Part shown: piece after piece, positions 43,212 through 54,000 of the stretch
How positions within the stretch are numbered: position 1 is the stretch's first letter
Layout of the letters: each line of letters opens with the position of its first letter
Made by a program: the position numbers and the translations under genes
Notes under the pieces: model-generated
Told to the model about the DNA's origin: nothing
Seen by the model: the letters and a program-made list of their open reading frames with translations, nothing else
The model's database searches: none
From: Siderastrea radians
Taxonomy: Eukaryota > Cnidaria > Anthozoa > Scleractinia > Rhizangiidae
Assembly: GCA_964017195.1 (NCBI GenBank)
Contig: OZ024892.1
Coordinates: 13,030,071 to 13,094,070 of the forward strand
Length of the DNA stretch: 64,000 bases
Direction: 5' to 3'

Positions 43212-44963
43212 TTACTTACATAGATTAGCTAAAGTTACAGTAGATTTGTAACAAACAGTGCAGTCCAAATCTGGAAGCATCTGGCTAATAGCATGCTTAA
43301 TACGTGCGTGACTGCAGTTATAAGTGGTTTTGAAGACAATAGTCTTGTTGACCTTAGACCTATGTTTAGGTTTCTCCATAAGCCATCTTCTCCTGTCACT
43401 GTATCTTATTTCGCGAAACAGCGGGAGCAAAAATCGATAAGGATAACCCCTAACTCGTAGCCGTCTCCAAAATTTCTCCCTAGTCTCGGAAAAAGACTTA
43501 AAGGAAGAGCTGTTTCTAGCATACCTCATTAATTCCCCCTTAATAAAGGCTTTCTTATTGCTAGATGGATGAAACGACTCGAAGGGTATATATAGATATT
43601 TGTTAAGAGGCTTTTGAAAAGTTGAAAACTGCAGTACGTTTGATGAAGTATCCCTATAGAGAAACAGATCCAGAAAGGGAATGCTACTATCACTAACACA
43701 ATAAGTAAGTTTTATACGATCTGTTTTGCTGCTAAGAGCGTCTAGAAATTCTAGAAGGGTATCCTTGGGGCCAACCCAAATGGCGAAGATGTCATCGATA
43801 AAGCGCCGATAAAGAGTAAGATAAATAGAATATTGCTCTACGATATCTTTCTCATGATAATACATAAATGCATTGGCTACCGTGACAGCAAATGGGGTGC
43901 CCATGGCAATACCATACTCTTGATGAAAGATGTCTGAGCTAAACTCCGAAGATAAGAAATTATTCTCTAAAACCAGCCTAGAGAGCTGAATCAACAATGG
44001 AGTCTCAGGCGCTTGAGCCTCTCGAAGAAGGAGATCGAGGGCTACCAATGCTTTCTTAGTATCCACATTGGGATAAAGGGAAACAACGTCTGCGGTGACA
44101 AGAAAGCAATTGGAGTGAGGCAAAGCCGTGTTCTCCAATAGTTGAATCAACTCGCTAGAATCCCTAAGTACAGTAGGCATACGTAGTTTAGGCTTAATAA
44201 GCTCGTCAACAAAAATACTGATAGGTCTTGTAATATATGAATGACTAGCAGCGATAGGTCTGCCCACCATAGGCGTTTTATGTATCTTAGGGAGAACATA
44301 GAATTTAGCCGGAGCTACAAAATGATCGTAACTACGAAGGAATCTAGCTACATTAGGAACAATAAACTGGCAGTAAGTTGACATAAGCTGTTCGCGACGC
44401 TTAATTACATTGTCACGATAAACATACCAGTCCTCCAGGGTGACCTTGGAGTAGGAGAGTTCATCGCTCAGATGTCTAAGTGTCTCATTTTTCACCCAGT
44501 CTGTTGACATTAGGGCCGGGCCTAAGTTCTTGTCGGTTGGAAGAACTCTGACCGTTTGGTTGTTTTTGAGCTGTTTGAGCTCAGCTCTGTCCTGTCTAGT
44601 AAGATTGTTCTTCCAGCGCGGTTTGTGTTCAGAAATGTTCCTTCGCAGTGATTCACTAAGATGAAAGAGTTTGTCTTCGAGTTCGGGGTCCTCTCGCGGC
44701 GGATTCCAGCCAGTGGGAACGTACAATCGTGGATTGAAATTAGGATCCTGTGGCTGATCAGCGAATAACGCATGAAGACGAACTCTGCGACAAAAGTCTT
44801 TAATCTGTAAATCAAACTCAGCTGCAGTAGGGGATTTGAGCGAGGGCCTGAATTTAAGCCCCATACCCAAAACCCTAGACTGCCGCTCAGTAAGTTTGAC
44901 GTTAGAAAAGTTGTGGATTTCCGAGTTCCGAGGAAGCCAGTCGTACAGGGGTCGTTTCGCCAT
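43212..44963 (-). CDS. Penelope-like reverse transcriptase, intact 583 aa
   Basis: RT motifs in order: TDKNLG (143-148), YVLPKIHK (222-229), VGRPIAA (233-239), motif A TADVVSLYPNVD with Asp292, motif B GIAMGTPFAVTVAN (351-364), and motif C RFIDDIFAI with the Asp390-Asp391 pair. Then come FLDLFLYRD (430-438) and a thumb with FESFHPSSNKK. These are hallmarks of Penelope-like RTs, related to telomerase. The protein ends ~190 residues after motif C at CYKSTVTLANLCK, with no GIY-YIG endonuclease domain visible. The start follows the ORF1 stop by 35 bp. All catalytic residues are present and the frame is open, so it could be active. Confidence 0.9.
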   Translation of the reverse strand: MAKRPLYDWLPRNSEIHNFSNVKLTERQSRVLGMGLKFRPSLKSPTAAEFDLQIKDFCRRVRLHALFADQPQDPNFNPRLYVPTGWNPPREDPELEDKLFHLSESLRRNISEHKPRWKNNLTRQDRAELKQLKNNQTVRVLPTDKNLGPALMSTDWVKNETLRHLSDELSYSKVTLEDWYVYRDNVIKRREQLMSTYCQFIVPNVARFLRSYDHFVAPAKFYVLPKIHKTPMVGRPIAASHSYITRPISIFVDELIKPKLRMPTVLRDSSELIQLLENTALPHSNCFLVTADVVSLYPNVDTKKALVALDLLLREAQAPETPLLIQLSRLVLENNFLSSEFSSDIFHQEYGIAMGTPFAVTVANAFMYYHEKDIVEQYSIYLTLYRRFIDDIFAIWVGPKDTLLEFLDALSSKTDRIKLTYCVSDSSIPFLDLFLYRDTSSNVLQFSTFQKPLNKYLYIPFESFHPSSNKKAFIKGELMRYARNSSSFKSFSETREKFWRRLRVRGYPYRFLLPLFREIRYSDRRRWLMEKPKHRSKVNKTIVFKTTYNCSHARIKHAISQMLPDLDCTVCYKSTVTLANLCK

Positions 44964-44998
44964 TTTGAAGAGCCGCTTTTCGTGGACTGAGCGACAGT

Positions 44999-45925
44999 CT
45001 ATTTTGCGGGGCCGGAACCTTTGCCTTTGACGTTTTTTGCCGACGATCGAGGACTTTCAACCCGTTTGGCTGAGTTAGATCGTGGCGACTTTGGTGACTT
45101 GGATCTACCCCGCTGTTGTCTACGCTGGTTTTGTCCTTTAGATCGACTCTGGGGCGATTTGGACCTATTCTGTCGACGCGACTTTTGCTTTCGTTGCCGA
45201 CTTCCAGGATTGTCTGAGAAAGAGACCTTTCTTTGATGAACGCTACCGGCTGGTTGTTCTTGCGTGCGGTGGATCTCTTGACGGATAATTTCCCGGATGG
45301 ATTGCTCGTCTGGGACGAAAGGCTCGTTCGTCTCCATTTCTCGCCCTTTGTTCTCTTTACGGGTGATCTCCGCTTGTAGAGACTTGGAGGCACGGGCGAC
45401 GGCACTGTCCGAAGACAGTTTGACCACAAACGCTCCTGCTGCTTCGACGAGATTATCCACCTGGCTGGAGGTGACTTCCTTTACTTTAGAGAGGTGGGTT
45501 TTCCACTGAGCGATGGTACCATCTATGTCCCTTTCTCGCTCTAGAATCGCCTCACGGCGGACTTCCACATCGACGCGGAGACTGTCAGTAGCAGCATCCA
45601 GAAGTTTGAATTCTGCTTCGCGGATGATAGCATCAAACTTCGCTTGAAGAGTTTCAGCGTCTTGGCCCTTGGCTTTGACGCGTTGAATCCGCAGGCCCGA
45701 AGGTATCGTGCCGTCGGCTGCATGTTTTTCAAGGAGCTTGATTCTTGCCAAGAGACTCGAATGAGTTTTTTCGATGTCCAGGCGCTCGCGAACTTTCTTT
45801 CTCAGAATAGCTTCGATCGTAGAGTCAAGCTTGGATGGACTGCCGTCTGGTAGCGGAGCGGGATCTTCGCTGCTCGGTCGGCGACGTTTTGAACCTGCGC
45901 TGCTACCTTCATTGTTGTTCGCCAT
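44999..45925 (-). CDS. Penelope-like element ORF1, coiled-coil/basic protein
   Basis: 308 aa in three zones. Residues 1-35 form a Ser/Pro-rich leader (SSAGSKRRRPSSEDPAPLPD). Residues ~36-215 are predominantly helical and charged, probably coiled coil (ILRKKVRERLDIEKTHSSLL, EVRREAILERERDID). The tail from ~230 is extremely basic and Ser-rich (KQKSRRQNRSKSPQSRSKG) and should bind nucleic acid. It precedes the RT on the same strand and starts ~95 bp after the hammerhead-bearing terminal repeat. A gag-like RNA-binding and multimerising role is inference. No known domain recognised. Confidence 0.75.
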   Translation of the reverse strand: MANNNEGSSAGSKRRRPSSEDPAPLPDGSPSKLDSTIEAILRKKVRERLDIEKTHSSLLARIKLLEKHAADGTIPSGLRIQRVKAKGQDAETLQAKFDAIIREAEFKLLDAATDSLRVDVEVRREAILERERDIDGTIAQWKTHLSKVKEVTSSQVDNLVEAAGAFVVKLSSDSAVARASKSLQAEITRKENKGREMETNEPFVPDEQSIREIIRQEIHRTQEQPAGSVHQRKVSFSDNPGSRQRKQKSRRQNRSKSPQSRSKGQNQRRQQRGRSKSPKSPRSNSAKRVESPRSSAKNVKGKGSGPAK

Positions 45926-46015
45926 GTGGCTTCTTCTGGTACTAATGCAGAATTTTTTAAAGTTAAACCAGTGAGCAGCACTTTTGCGAACTACTTGAGT
46001 TGTAGAACTTTTTTA

Positions 46016-46062
46016 TTTCTCCTACGCGTTTCGTGTGACTAGCGCACACTTCTTCAGGGAGT
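46016..46062 (-). ncRNA. Hammerhead-ribozyme-like motif, 5' end of minus copy
   Basis: On the minus strand: ACTCC, CTGAAGA, stem II GTGTG-cgctagt-CACAC, GAAA, CGC, GTA, GGAG. The conserved core CUGANGA and GAAA are intact, stem I forms between CTCC and GGAG, and cleavage is predicted after GUA. Stem III is minimal, as in type I hammerheads described from Penelope-like elements. It lies upstream of ORF1. Confidence 0.75.
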
Positions 46063-46090
46063 TATACAATACAACCAACCAAACCAAACA

Positions 46091-47677
46091 GACTTTTGTC
46101 GCAGAGTTCGTCTTCATGCGTTATTCGCTGATCAGCCACAGGATCCTAATTTCAATCCACGATTGTACGTTCCCACTGGCTGGAATCCGCCGCGAGAGGA
46201 CCCCGAACTCGAAGACAAACTCTTTCATCTTAGTGAATCACTGCGAAGGAACATTTCTGAACACAAACCGCGCTGGAAGAACAATCTTACTAGACAGGAC
46301 AGAGCTGAGCTCAAACAGCTCAAAAACAACCAAACGGTCAGAGTTCTTCCAACCGACAAGAACTTAGGCCCGGCCCTAATGTCAACAGACTGGGTGAAAA
46401 ATGAGACACTTAGACATCTGAGCGATGAACTCTCCTACTCCAAGGTCACCCTGGAGGACTGGTAGGTTTATCGTGACAATGTAATTAAGCGTCGAGAACA
46501 GCTTATGTCAACTTACTGCCAGTTTATTGTTCCTAATGTAGCTAGATTCCTTCGTAGTTACGATCATTTTGTAGCTCCGGCTAAATTCTATGTTCTCCCT
46601 AAGATACATAAAACGCCTATGGTGGGCAGACCTATCGCTGCTAGTCATTCATATATTACAAGACCTATCAGTATTTTTGTTGACGAGCTTATTAAGCCTA
46701 AACTACGTATGCCTACTGTACTTAGGGATTCTAGCGAGTTGATTCAACTATTGGAGAACACGGCTTTGCCTCACTCCAATTGCTTTCTTGTCACCGCAGA
46801 CGTTGTTTCCCTTTATCCCAATGTGGATACTAAGAAAGCATTGGTAGCCCTCGATCTCCTTCTTCGAGAGGCTCAAGCGCCTGAGACTCCATTGTTGATT
46901 CAGCTCTCTAGGCTGGTTTTAGAGAATAATTTCTTATCTTCGGAGTTTAGCTCAGACATCTTTCATCAAGAGTATGGTATTGCCATGGGCACCCCATTTG
47001 CTGTCACGGTAGCCAATGCATTTATGTATTATCATGAGAAAGATATCGTAGAGCAATATTCTATTTATCTTACTCTTTATCGGCGCTTTATCGATGACAT
47101 CTTCGCCATTTGGGTTGGCCCCAAGGATACCCTTCTAGAATTTCTAGACGCTCTTAGCAGCAAAACAGATCGTATAAAACTTACTTATTGTATTAGTGAT
47201 AGTAGCATTCCCTTTCTGGATCTGTTTCTCTATAGGGATACTTCATCAAACGTACTGCAGTTTTCAACTTTTCAAAAGCCTCTTAACAAATATCTATATA
47301 TACCCTTCGAGTCGTTTCATCCATCTAGCAATAAGAAAGCCTTTATTAAGGGGGAATTAATGAGGTATGCTAGAAACAGCTCTTCCTTTAAGTCTTTTTC
47401 CGAGACTAGGGAGAAATTTTGGAGACGGCTACGAGTTAGGGGTTATCCTTATCGATTTTTGCTCCCGCTGTTTCGCGAAATAAGATACAGTGACAGGAGA
47501 AGATGGCTTATGGAGAAACCTAAACATAGGTCTAAGGTCAACAAGACTATTGTCTTCAAAACCACTTATAACTGCAGTCACGCACGTATTAAGCATGCTA
47601 TTAGCCAGATGCTTCCAGATTTGGACTGCACTGTTTGTTACAAATCTACTGTAACTTTAGCTAATCTATGTAAGTAA
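46091..47677 (+). pseudogene. Second RT copy, 5'-truncated with a nonsense codon
   Basis: Begins at the codons for residue ~56 of the intact RT and is otherwise the same protein. TAT (Tyr180) is TAG at 46463-46465, and one conservative V/I change lies near residue 423. All downstream catalytic motifs, including RFIDDIF, are intact. It cannot make a functional RT because the N-terminus is missing and the frame is stopped. Confidence 0.9.
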
Positions 47678-47685
47678 GTTAGTTT

Positions 47686-47725
47686 TTTGGGGCCCACAGT
47701 TTTAGCTAAAACTGTGGGCCCCAAA
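47686..47725. repeat. Perfect 40-bp palindrome after RT stop (plus copy)
   Basis: Identical to 43164-43203; follows the plus-copy RT stop by ~9 bp. Confidence 0.95.
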
Positions 47726-47881
47726 TAATTATTTCACACTCAAAATATGTCACACCTTTAATATTTTTCCGCCTGTTTCCTAGACGCATTACCGAGTGGT
47801 TTGTATACGCAAATCCGTAGGTGTTTTTTGCGAAATGTAGACTGTGTTTAGGTATATATACAGGTATACTTGGTTGTATTG

Positions 47882-47930
47882 TATAACTCCCTGAAGAAGT
47901 GTGCGCTAGTCACACGAAACGCGTAGGAGA
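47882..47930 (+). ncRNA. Hammerhead-ribozyme-like motif, 3' terminal repeat of plus copy
   Basis: Stem I 5' strand ACTCC (47886-47890), CTGAAGA (47891-47897), stem II GTGTG/CACAC (47899-47903 with 47911-47915), GAAA (47916-47919), CGC, GTA (47923-47925, predicted cleavage after A), stem I 3' strand GGAG (47926-47929). Identical to the minus copy. Confidence 0.75.
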
Positions 47931-47989
47931 AATAAAAAAGTTCTACAACTCAAGTAGTTCGCAAAAGTGCTGCTCACTGGTTTAACTTT

Positions 47990-48012
47990 AAAAAAAAAAA
48001 AAAAAAAAAAAA
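47990..48012 (+). other. Terminal poly(A) tract of the insertion
   Basis: 23 consecutive A at the junction with the 21-bp target duplication. The internal terminal repeat has only six A at this point (followed by TTCTGC), so the tract was extended at the insertion end. Confidence 0.9.
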
Positions 48013-51000
48013 GAAATTTCATTTCATTTTGTAAGCCTGGATGTGTCACAGAGGTTCCCGCATCACTTCCTGGAAGAAAGTTTGCCGTTACTTTCAAGTG
48101 ACACACAGTTGCATAGAAAAATTCTGAGTAAAAGACTTGGCTGAAACTTCATTTCATTTTGTAAGCCTGGATGTGTTACAGAAGTTCCCGCATCACTTCC
48201 TGGAAGAAAGTTTGCCGTTACTTTCAAGTGACATACAGGGCATAGAAAAATTCTCAATGAAAGATTTGGCTGAAATTTCATTTCATTTTGTAAGCCTGGA
48301 TGTGTCACAGAGGTTCCCGCATCACTTCCTGGAAGAAAGTTTGCCGTTACTTTCAAGTGACACACAGTGGCATAGAAAAATTCTGAGTAAAAGACTTGGC
48401 TGAAACTTCATTTCATTTTGTAAGCCTGTATGTGTCACAGAAGTTCCCGCATCACTTCCTGGAAGAAAGTTTGCCGTTACTTTCAAGTGACATACAGGGC
48501 ATAGAAAAATTCTCGATGAAAGATTTGGCTGAAATTTCATTTCATTTTGTAAGCCTGGATGTGTCACAGAAGTTCCCGCATCACTTCCTGGAAGAAAGTT
48601 TGCCGTTACTTTCAAGTGACATACAGGGCATAGAAAAATTCTCAGGGAAAGATTTGGCTGAAATTTCATTTCATTTTGTAAGCCTGGATGTGTCACAGAA
48701 GTTCCCGCATCACTTCCTGGAAGAAAGTTTGCCGTTACTTTCAAGTGACACACAGTGGCATAGAAAAATTCTCAATGAAAGATTTGGCTGAAATTTCATT
48801 TCATTTTGTAAGCCTGAATGTGTCACAGAAGTTCCCGCATCACTTCCTGGAAGAAAGTTTGCCGTTTCTTTCAAGTGACATACAGTGGCATAGAAAAATT
48901 CTCAATAAAAGAATTGGCTGAAATTTCATTTCATTTTGTAAGCCTGGATGTGTCACAGAAGTTCCCGCATCACTTCCTGGAAGAAAGTTTGCCGTTACTT
49001 TCAAGTGACACACAGTTGCATAGAAAAATTCTGAGTAAAAGACTTGGCTGAAACTTCATTTCATTTTGTAAGCCTGGATGTGTTACAGAAGTTCCCGCAT
49101 CACTTCCTGGAAGAAAGTTTGCCGTTACTTTCAAGTGACATACAGGGCATAGAAAAATTCTCAATGAAAGATTTGGCTGAAATTTCATTTCATTTTGTAA
49201 GCCTGGATGTGTCACAGAAGTTCCCGCATCACTTCCTGGAAGAAAGTTTGCCGTTACTTTCAAGTGACATACAGGCCATAGAAAAATTCTCAGGGAAAGA
49301 TTTGGCTGAAATTTCATTTCATTTTGTAAGCCTGGATGTGTCACAGAAGTTCCCGCATCACTTCCTGGAAGAAAGTTTGCCGTTACTTTCAAGTGACATA
49401 CAGGGCATAGAAAAATTCTCAATGAAAGATTTGGCTGAAATTTCATTTCATTTTGTAAGCCTGGATGTGTCACAGAAGTTCCCGCATCACTTCCTGGAAG
49501 AAAGTTTGCCGTTACTTTCAAGTGACATACAGGCCATAGAAAAATTCTCAGTGAAAGATTTGGCTGAAATTTCATTTCATTTTCTAAGCCTGGATGTGTC
49601 ACAGAAGTTCCCGCATCACTTCCTGGAAGAAAGTTTGCCGTTACTTTCAAGTGACACACAGTGGCATAGAAAAATTCTCAATGAAAGATTTGGCTGAAAT
49701 TTCATTTCATTTTGTAAGCCTGGATGTGTCACAGAAGTTCCTGCATCACTTCCTGGAAGAAAGTTTGCCGTTTCTTTCAAGTGACATACAGTGGCATAGA
49801 AAAATTCTCAATAAAAGAATTGGCTGAAATTTCATTTCATTTTGTAAGCCTGGATGTGTCACAGAAGTTCCCGCATCACTTCCTGGAAGAAAGTCTGCTG
49901 TTACTTTCAAGTGACATACAGTGGCATAGAAATATTCTCAATGAAAGATTTGGCTGAAATTTCATTTCATTTTGTAAGCCTGGATGTGTCACAGAAGTTC
50001 CCGCATCACTTCCTGGAAGAAAGTTTGCCGTTACTTTCAAGTGACACACAGTCGCATAGAAAAATTCTCAATGAAAGATTTGGCTGAAATTTCATTTCAT
50101 TTTGTAAGCCTGGATGTGTCACAGAAGTTCCCGCATCACTTCCTGGAAGAAAGTTTGCCGTTACTTTCAAGTGACACACAGTTGCATAGAAAAATTCTGA
50201 GTAAAAGACTTGGCTGAAACTTCATTTCATTTTGTAAGCCTGGATGTGTTACAGAAGTTCCCGCATCACTTCCTGGAAGAAAGTTTGCCGTTACTTTCAA
50301 GTGACATACAGGGCATAGAAAAATTCTCAATGAAAGATTTGGCTGAAATTTCATTTCATTTTGTAAGCCTGGATGTGTCACAGAAGTTCCCGCATCACTT
50401 CCTGGAAGAAAGTTTGCCGTTACTTTCAAGTGACATACAGGCCATAGAAAAATTCTCAGGGAAAGATTTGGCTGAAATTTCATTTCATTTTGTAAGCCTG
50501 GATGTGTCACAGAAGTTCCCGCATCACTTCCTGGAAGAAAGTTTGCCGTTACTTTCAAGTGACATACAGGGCATAGAAAAATTCTCAATGAAAGATTTGG
50601 CTGAAATTTCATTTCATTTTGTAAGCCTGGATGTGTCACAGAAGTTCCCGCATCACTTCCTGGAAGAAAGTTTGCCGTTACTTTCAAGTGACATACAGGC
50701 CATAGAAAAATTCTCAGTGAAAGATTTGGCTGAAATTTCATTTCATTTTCTAAGCCTGGATGTGTCACAGAAGTTCCCGCATCACTTCCTGGAAGAAAGT
50801 TTGCCGTTACTTTCAAGTGACACACAGTGGCATAGAAAAATTCTCAATGAAAGATTTGGCTGAAATTTCATTTCATTTTGTAAGCATGGATGTGTCACAG
50901 AAGTTCCCGCATCACTTCCTGGAAGAAAGTTTGCCGTTACTTTCAAGTGACATACAGGGCATAGAAAAATTCTCAGGGAAAGATGTAGCTGAAATTTCAT

Positions 51001-54000
51001 TTCATTTTGTAAGCCTGGATGTGTCACAGAAGTTCCCGCATCACTTCCTGGAAGAAAGTTTGCCATTACTTTCAAGTGACACACAGTGGCATAGAAAAAT
51101 TCTGAGTAAAAGACTTGGCTGAAACTTCATTTCATTTTGTAAGCCTGGATGTGTTACAGAAGTTCCCGCATCACTTCCTGGAAGAAAGTTTGCCGTTACT
51201 TTCAAGTGACATACAGGGCATAGAAAAATTCTCAAAGAAAGATTTGGCTGAAATTTCATTTCATTTTGTAAGCCTGGATGTGTCACAGAAGTTCCCGCAT
51301 CACTTCCTGGAAGAAAGTTTGCCGTTACTTTCAAGTGACATACAGGCCATAGAAAAATTCTCAGGGAAAGATTTGGCTGAAATTTCATTTCATTTTGTAA
51401 GCCTGGATGTGTCACAGAAGTTCCCGCATCACTTCCTGGAAGAAAGTTTGCCGTTACTTTCAAGTGACATACAGGGCATAGAAAAATTCTCAATGAAAGA
51501 TTTGGCTGAAATTTCATTTCATTTTGTAAGCCTGGATGTGTCACAGAAGTTCCCGCATCACTTCCTGGAAGAAAGTTTGCCGTTACTTTCAAGTGACATA
51601 CAGGCCATAGAAAAATTCTCAGTGAAAGATTTGGCTGAAATTTCATTTCATTTTCTAAGCCTGAATGTGTCACAGAAGTTCCCGCATCACTTCCTGGAAG
51701 AAAGTTTGCCGTTACTTTCAAGTGACACACAGTGGCATAGAAAAATTCTCAATGAAAGATTTGGCTGAAATTTCATTTCATTTTCTAAGCCTGGATGTGT
51801 CACAGAAGTTCCCGCATCACTTCCTGGAAGAAAGTTTGCCGTTACTTTCAAGTGACACACAGTGGCAAAGAAAAATTCTGAGTAAAAGACTTGGCTGAAA
51901 CTTCATTTCATTTTGTAAGCCTGTATGTGTTACAGAAGTTCCCGCATCACTTCCTGGAAGAAAGTTTGCCGTTACTTTTAAGTGACATACAGGGCATAGA
52001 AAAATTCTCGATGAAAGATTTGGCTGAAATTTCATTTCATTTTGTAAGTCTGGATGTGTCACAGAAGTTCCCGCATCACTTCCTGGAAGAAAGTTTGCCA
52101 TTACTTTCAAGTGACATACAGGGCATAGAAAAATTCTCAGGGAAAGATTTGGCTGAAATTTCATCTCATTTTCTAAGCCTGGATGTGTCACCGAAGTTCC
52201 CGCATCACCTCCTGGAAGAAAGTTTGCCGTTACTTTCAAGTGACATACAGGGCATAGAAAAATTCTCAGGGAAAGATGTGGCTGAAATTTCATTTCATTT
52301 TGTAAGCCTGGATGTGTCACAGAAGTTCCCGCATCACTTCCTGGAAGAAAGTTTGCCGTTACTTTCAAGTGACACACAGTGGCATAGAAAAATTCTAAGT
52401 AAAAGACTTGGCTGAAACTTCATTTCATTTTGTAAGCCTGGATGTGTTACAGAAGTTCCCGCATCACTTCCTGGAAGAAAGTTTGCCGTTACTTTCAAGT
52501 GACATACAGGCCATAGAAAAATTCTCAGGGAAAGATTTGGCTGAAATTTCATTTCATTTTGTAAGCCTGGATGTGTCACAGAAGTTCCCGCATCACTTCC
52601 TGGAAGAAAGTTTGCCGTTACTTTCAAGTGACATACAGGGCATAGAAAAATTCTCAGTGAAAGATTTGGCTGAAATTTCATTTTATTTTGTAAGCCTGGA
52701 TGTGTCACAGAAGTTCCCGCATCACTTCCTGGAAGAAAGTTTGCCGTTACTTTCAAGTGACATACAGGCCATAGAAAAATTCTCAGGGAAAGATTTGGCT
52801 GAAATTTCATTTCATTTTGTAAGCCTGGATGTGTCACAGAAGTTCCCGCATCACTTCCTGGAAGAAAGTTTTCCGTTACTTTCAAGTGACATACAGGCCA
52901 TAGAAAAATTCTCAGTGAAAGATTTGGCTGAAATTTCATTTCATTTTCTAAGCCTGGATGTGTCACAGAAGTTCCCGCATCACTTCCTGGAAGAAAGTTT
53001 GCCGTTACTTTCAAGTGACACACAGTGGCAAAGAAAAATTCTGAGTAAAAGACTTGGCTGAAACTTCATTTCATTTTGTAAGCCTGTATGTGTTACAGAA
53101 GTTCCCGCATCACTTCCTGGAAGAAAGTTTGCCGTTACTTTTAAGTGACATACAGGGCATAGAAAAATTCTCGATGAAAGATTTGGCTGAAATTTCATTT
53201 CATTTTGTAAGTCTGGATGTGTCACAGAAGTTCCCGCATCACTTCCTGGAAGAAAGTTTGCCGTTACTTTCAAGTGACATACAGGGCATAGAAAAATTCT
53301 CAGGGAAAGATTTGGCTGAAATTTCATCTCATTTTCTAAGCCTGGATGTGTCACCGAAGTTCCCGCATCACTTCCTGGAAGAAAGTTTGCCGTTACTTTC
53401 AAGTGACATACAGGGCATAGAAAAAGTCTCAGGGAAAGATTTGGCTTAAATTTCATTTCATTTTGTAAGCCTGGATGTGTCACAGAAGTTCCCGCATCAC
53501 TTCCTGGAAGAAAGTTTGCCGTTACTTTCAAGTGACACACAGTGGCATAGAAAAATTCTAAGTAAAAGACTTGGCTGAAACTTCATTTCATTTTGTAAGC
53601 CTGGATGTGTTACAGAAGTTCCCGCATCACTTCCTGGAAGAACGTTTGCCGTTACTTTCAAGTGACACACAGTGGCATAGAAAAATTCTCAATGAAAGAT
53701 TTGGCTGAAATTTCATTTCATTTTGTAAGCCTGCATGTGTCACAGAAGTTCCCGCATCACTTCCTGGAAGAAAGTTTGCCGTTACTTTCAAGTGACATAC
53801 AGGGCATAGAAAAATTCTGAATAAAAGATTTGGGTGAAATTTCATTTTATTTTGTAAACGTTGATGTGTCATAGAAGTTCCCGCATCACTTCCTGGAAGA
53901 AAGTTTGCCGTTACTTTCAAGTGACATACAGTGGCATAGAAAAATTCTCAATGAAAGATTTGGCTGAAATTTCATTTTATTTTGTAAGCCTGGATGTGTC

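Larger units (their letters stand above)
43144..48012. mobile_element. Penelope-like retroelement insertion, head-to-head dimer
   Basis: The insertion sits in the satellite and is flanked by a perfect 21-bp duplication of array sequence (43123-43143 and 48013-48033). The left part (to about 46074) is a minus-strand copy with terminal repeat, ORF1, reverse transcriptase and 3' region. The right part (46091-48012) is a plus-strand copy starting at RT residue ~56 and ending in a 23-A tract. A ~10-bp filler joins the two. The RT regions differ by one nonsense and one V/I change at protein level. Partial inverted copies, terminal-repeat-like ends and hammerhead motifs are known features of Penelope-like elements. 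Unit length from hammerhead to hammerhead is about 3.06 kb. Confidence 0.9.
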
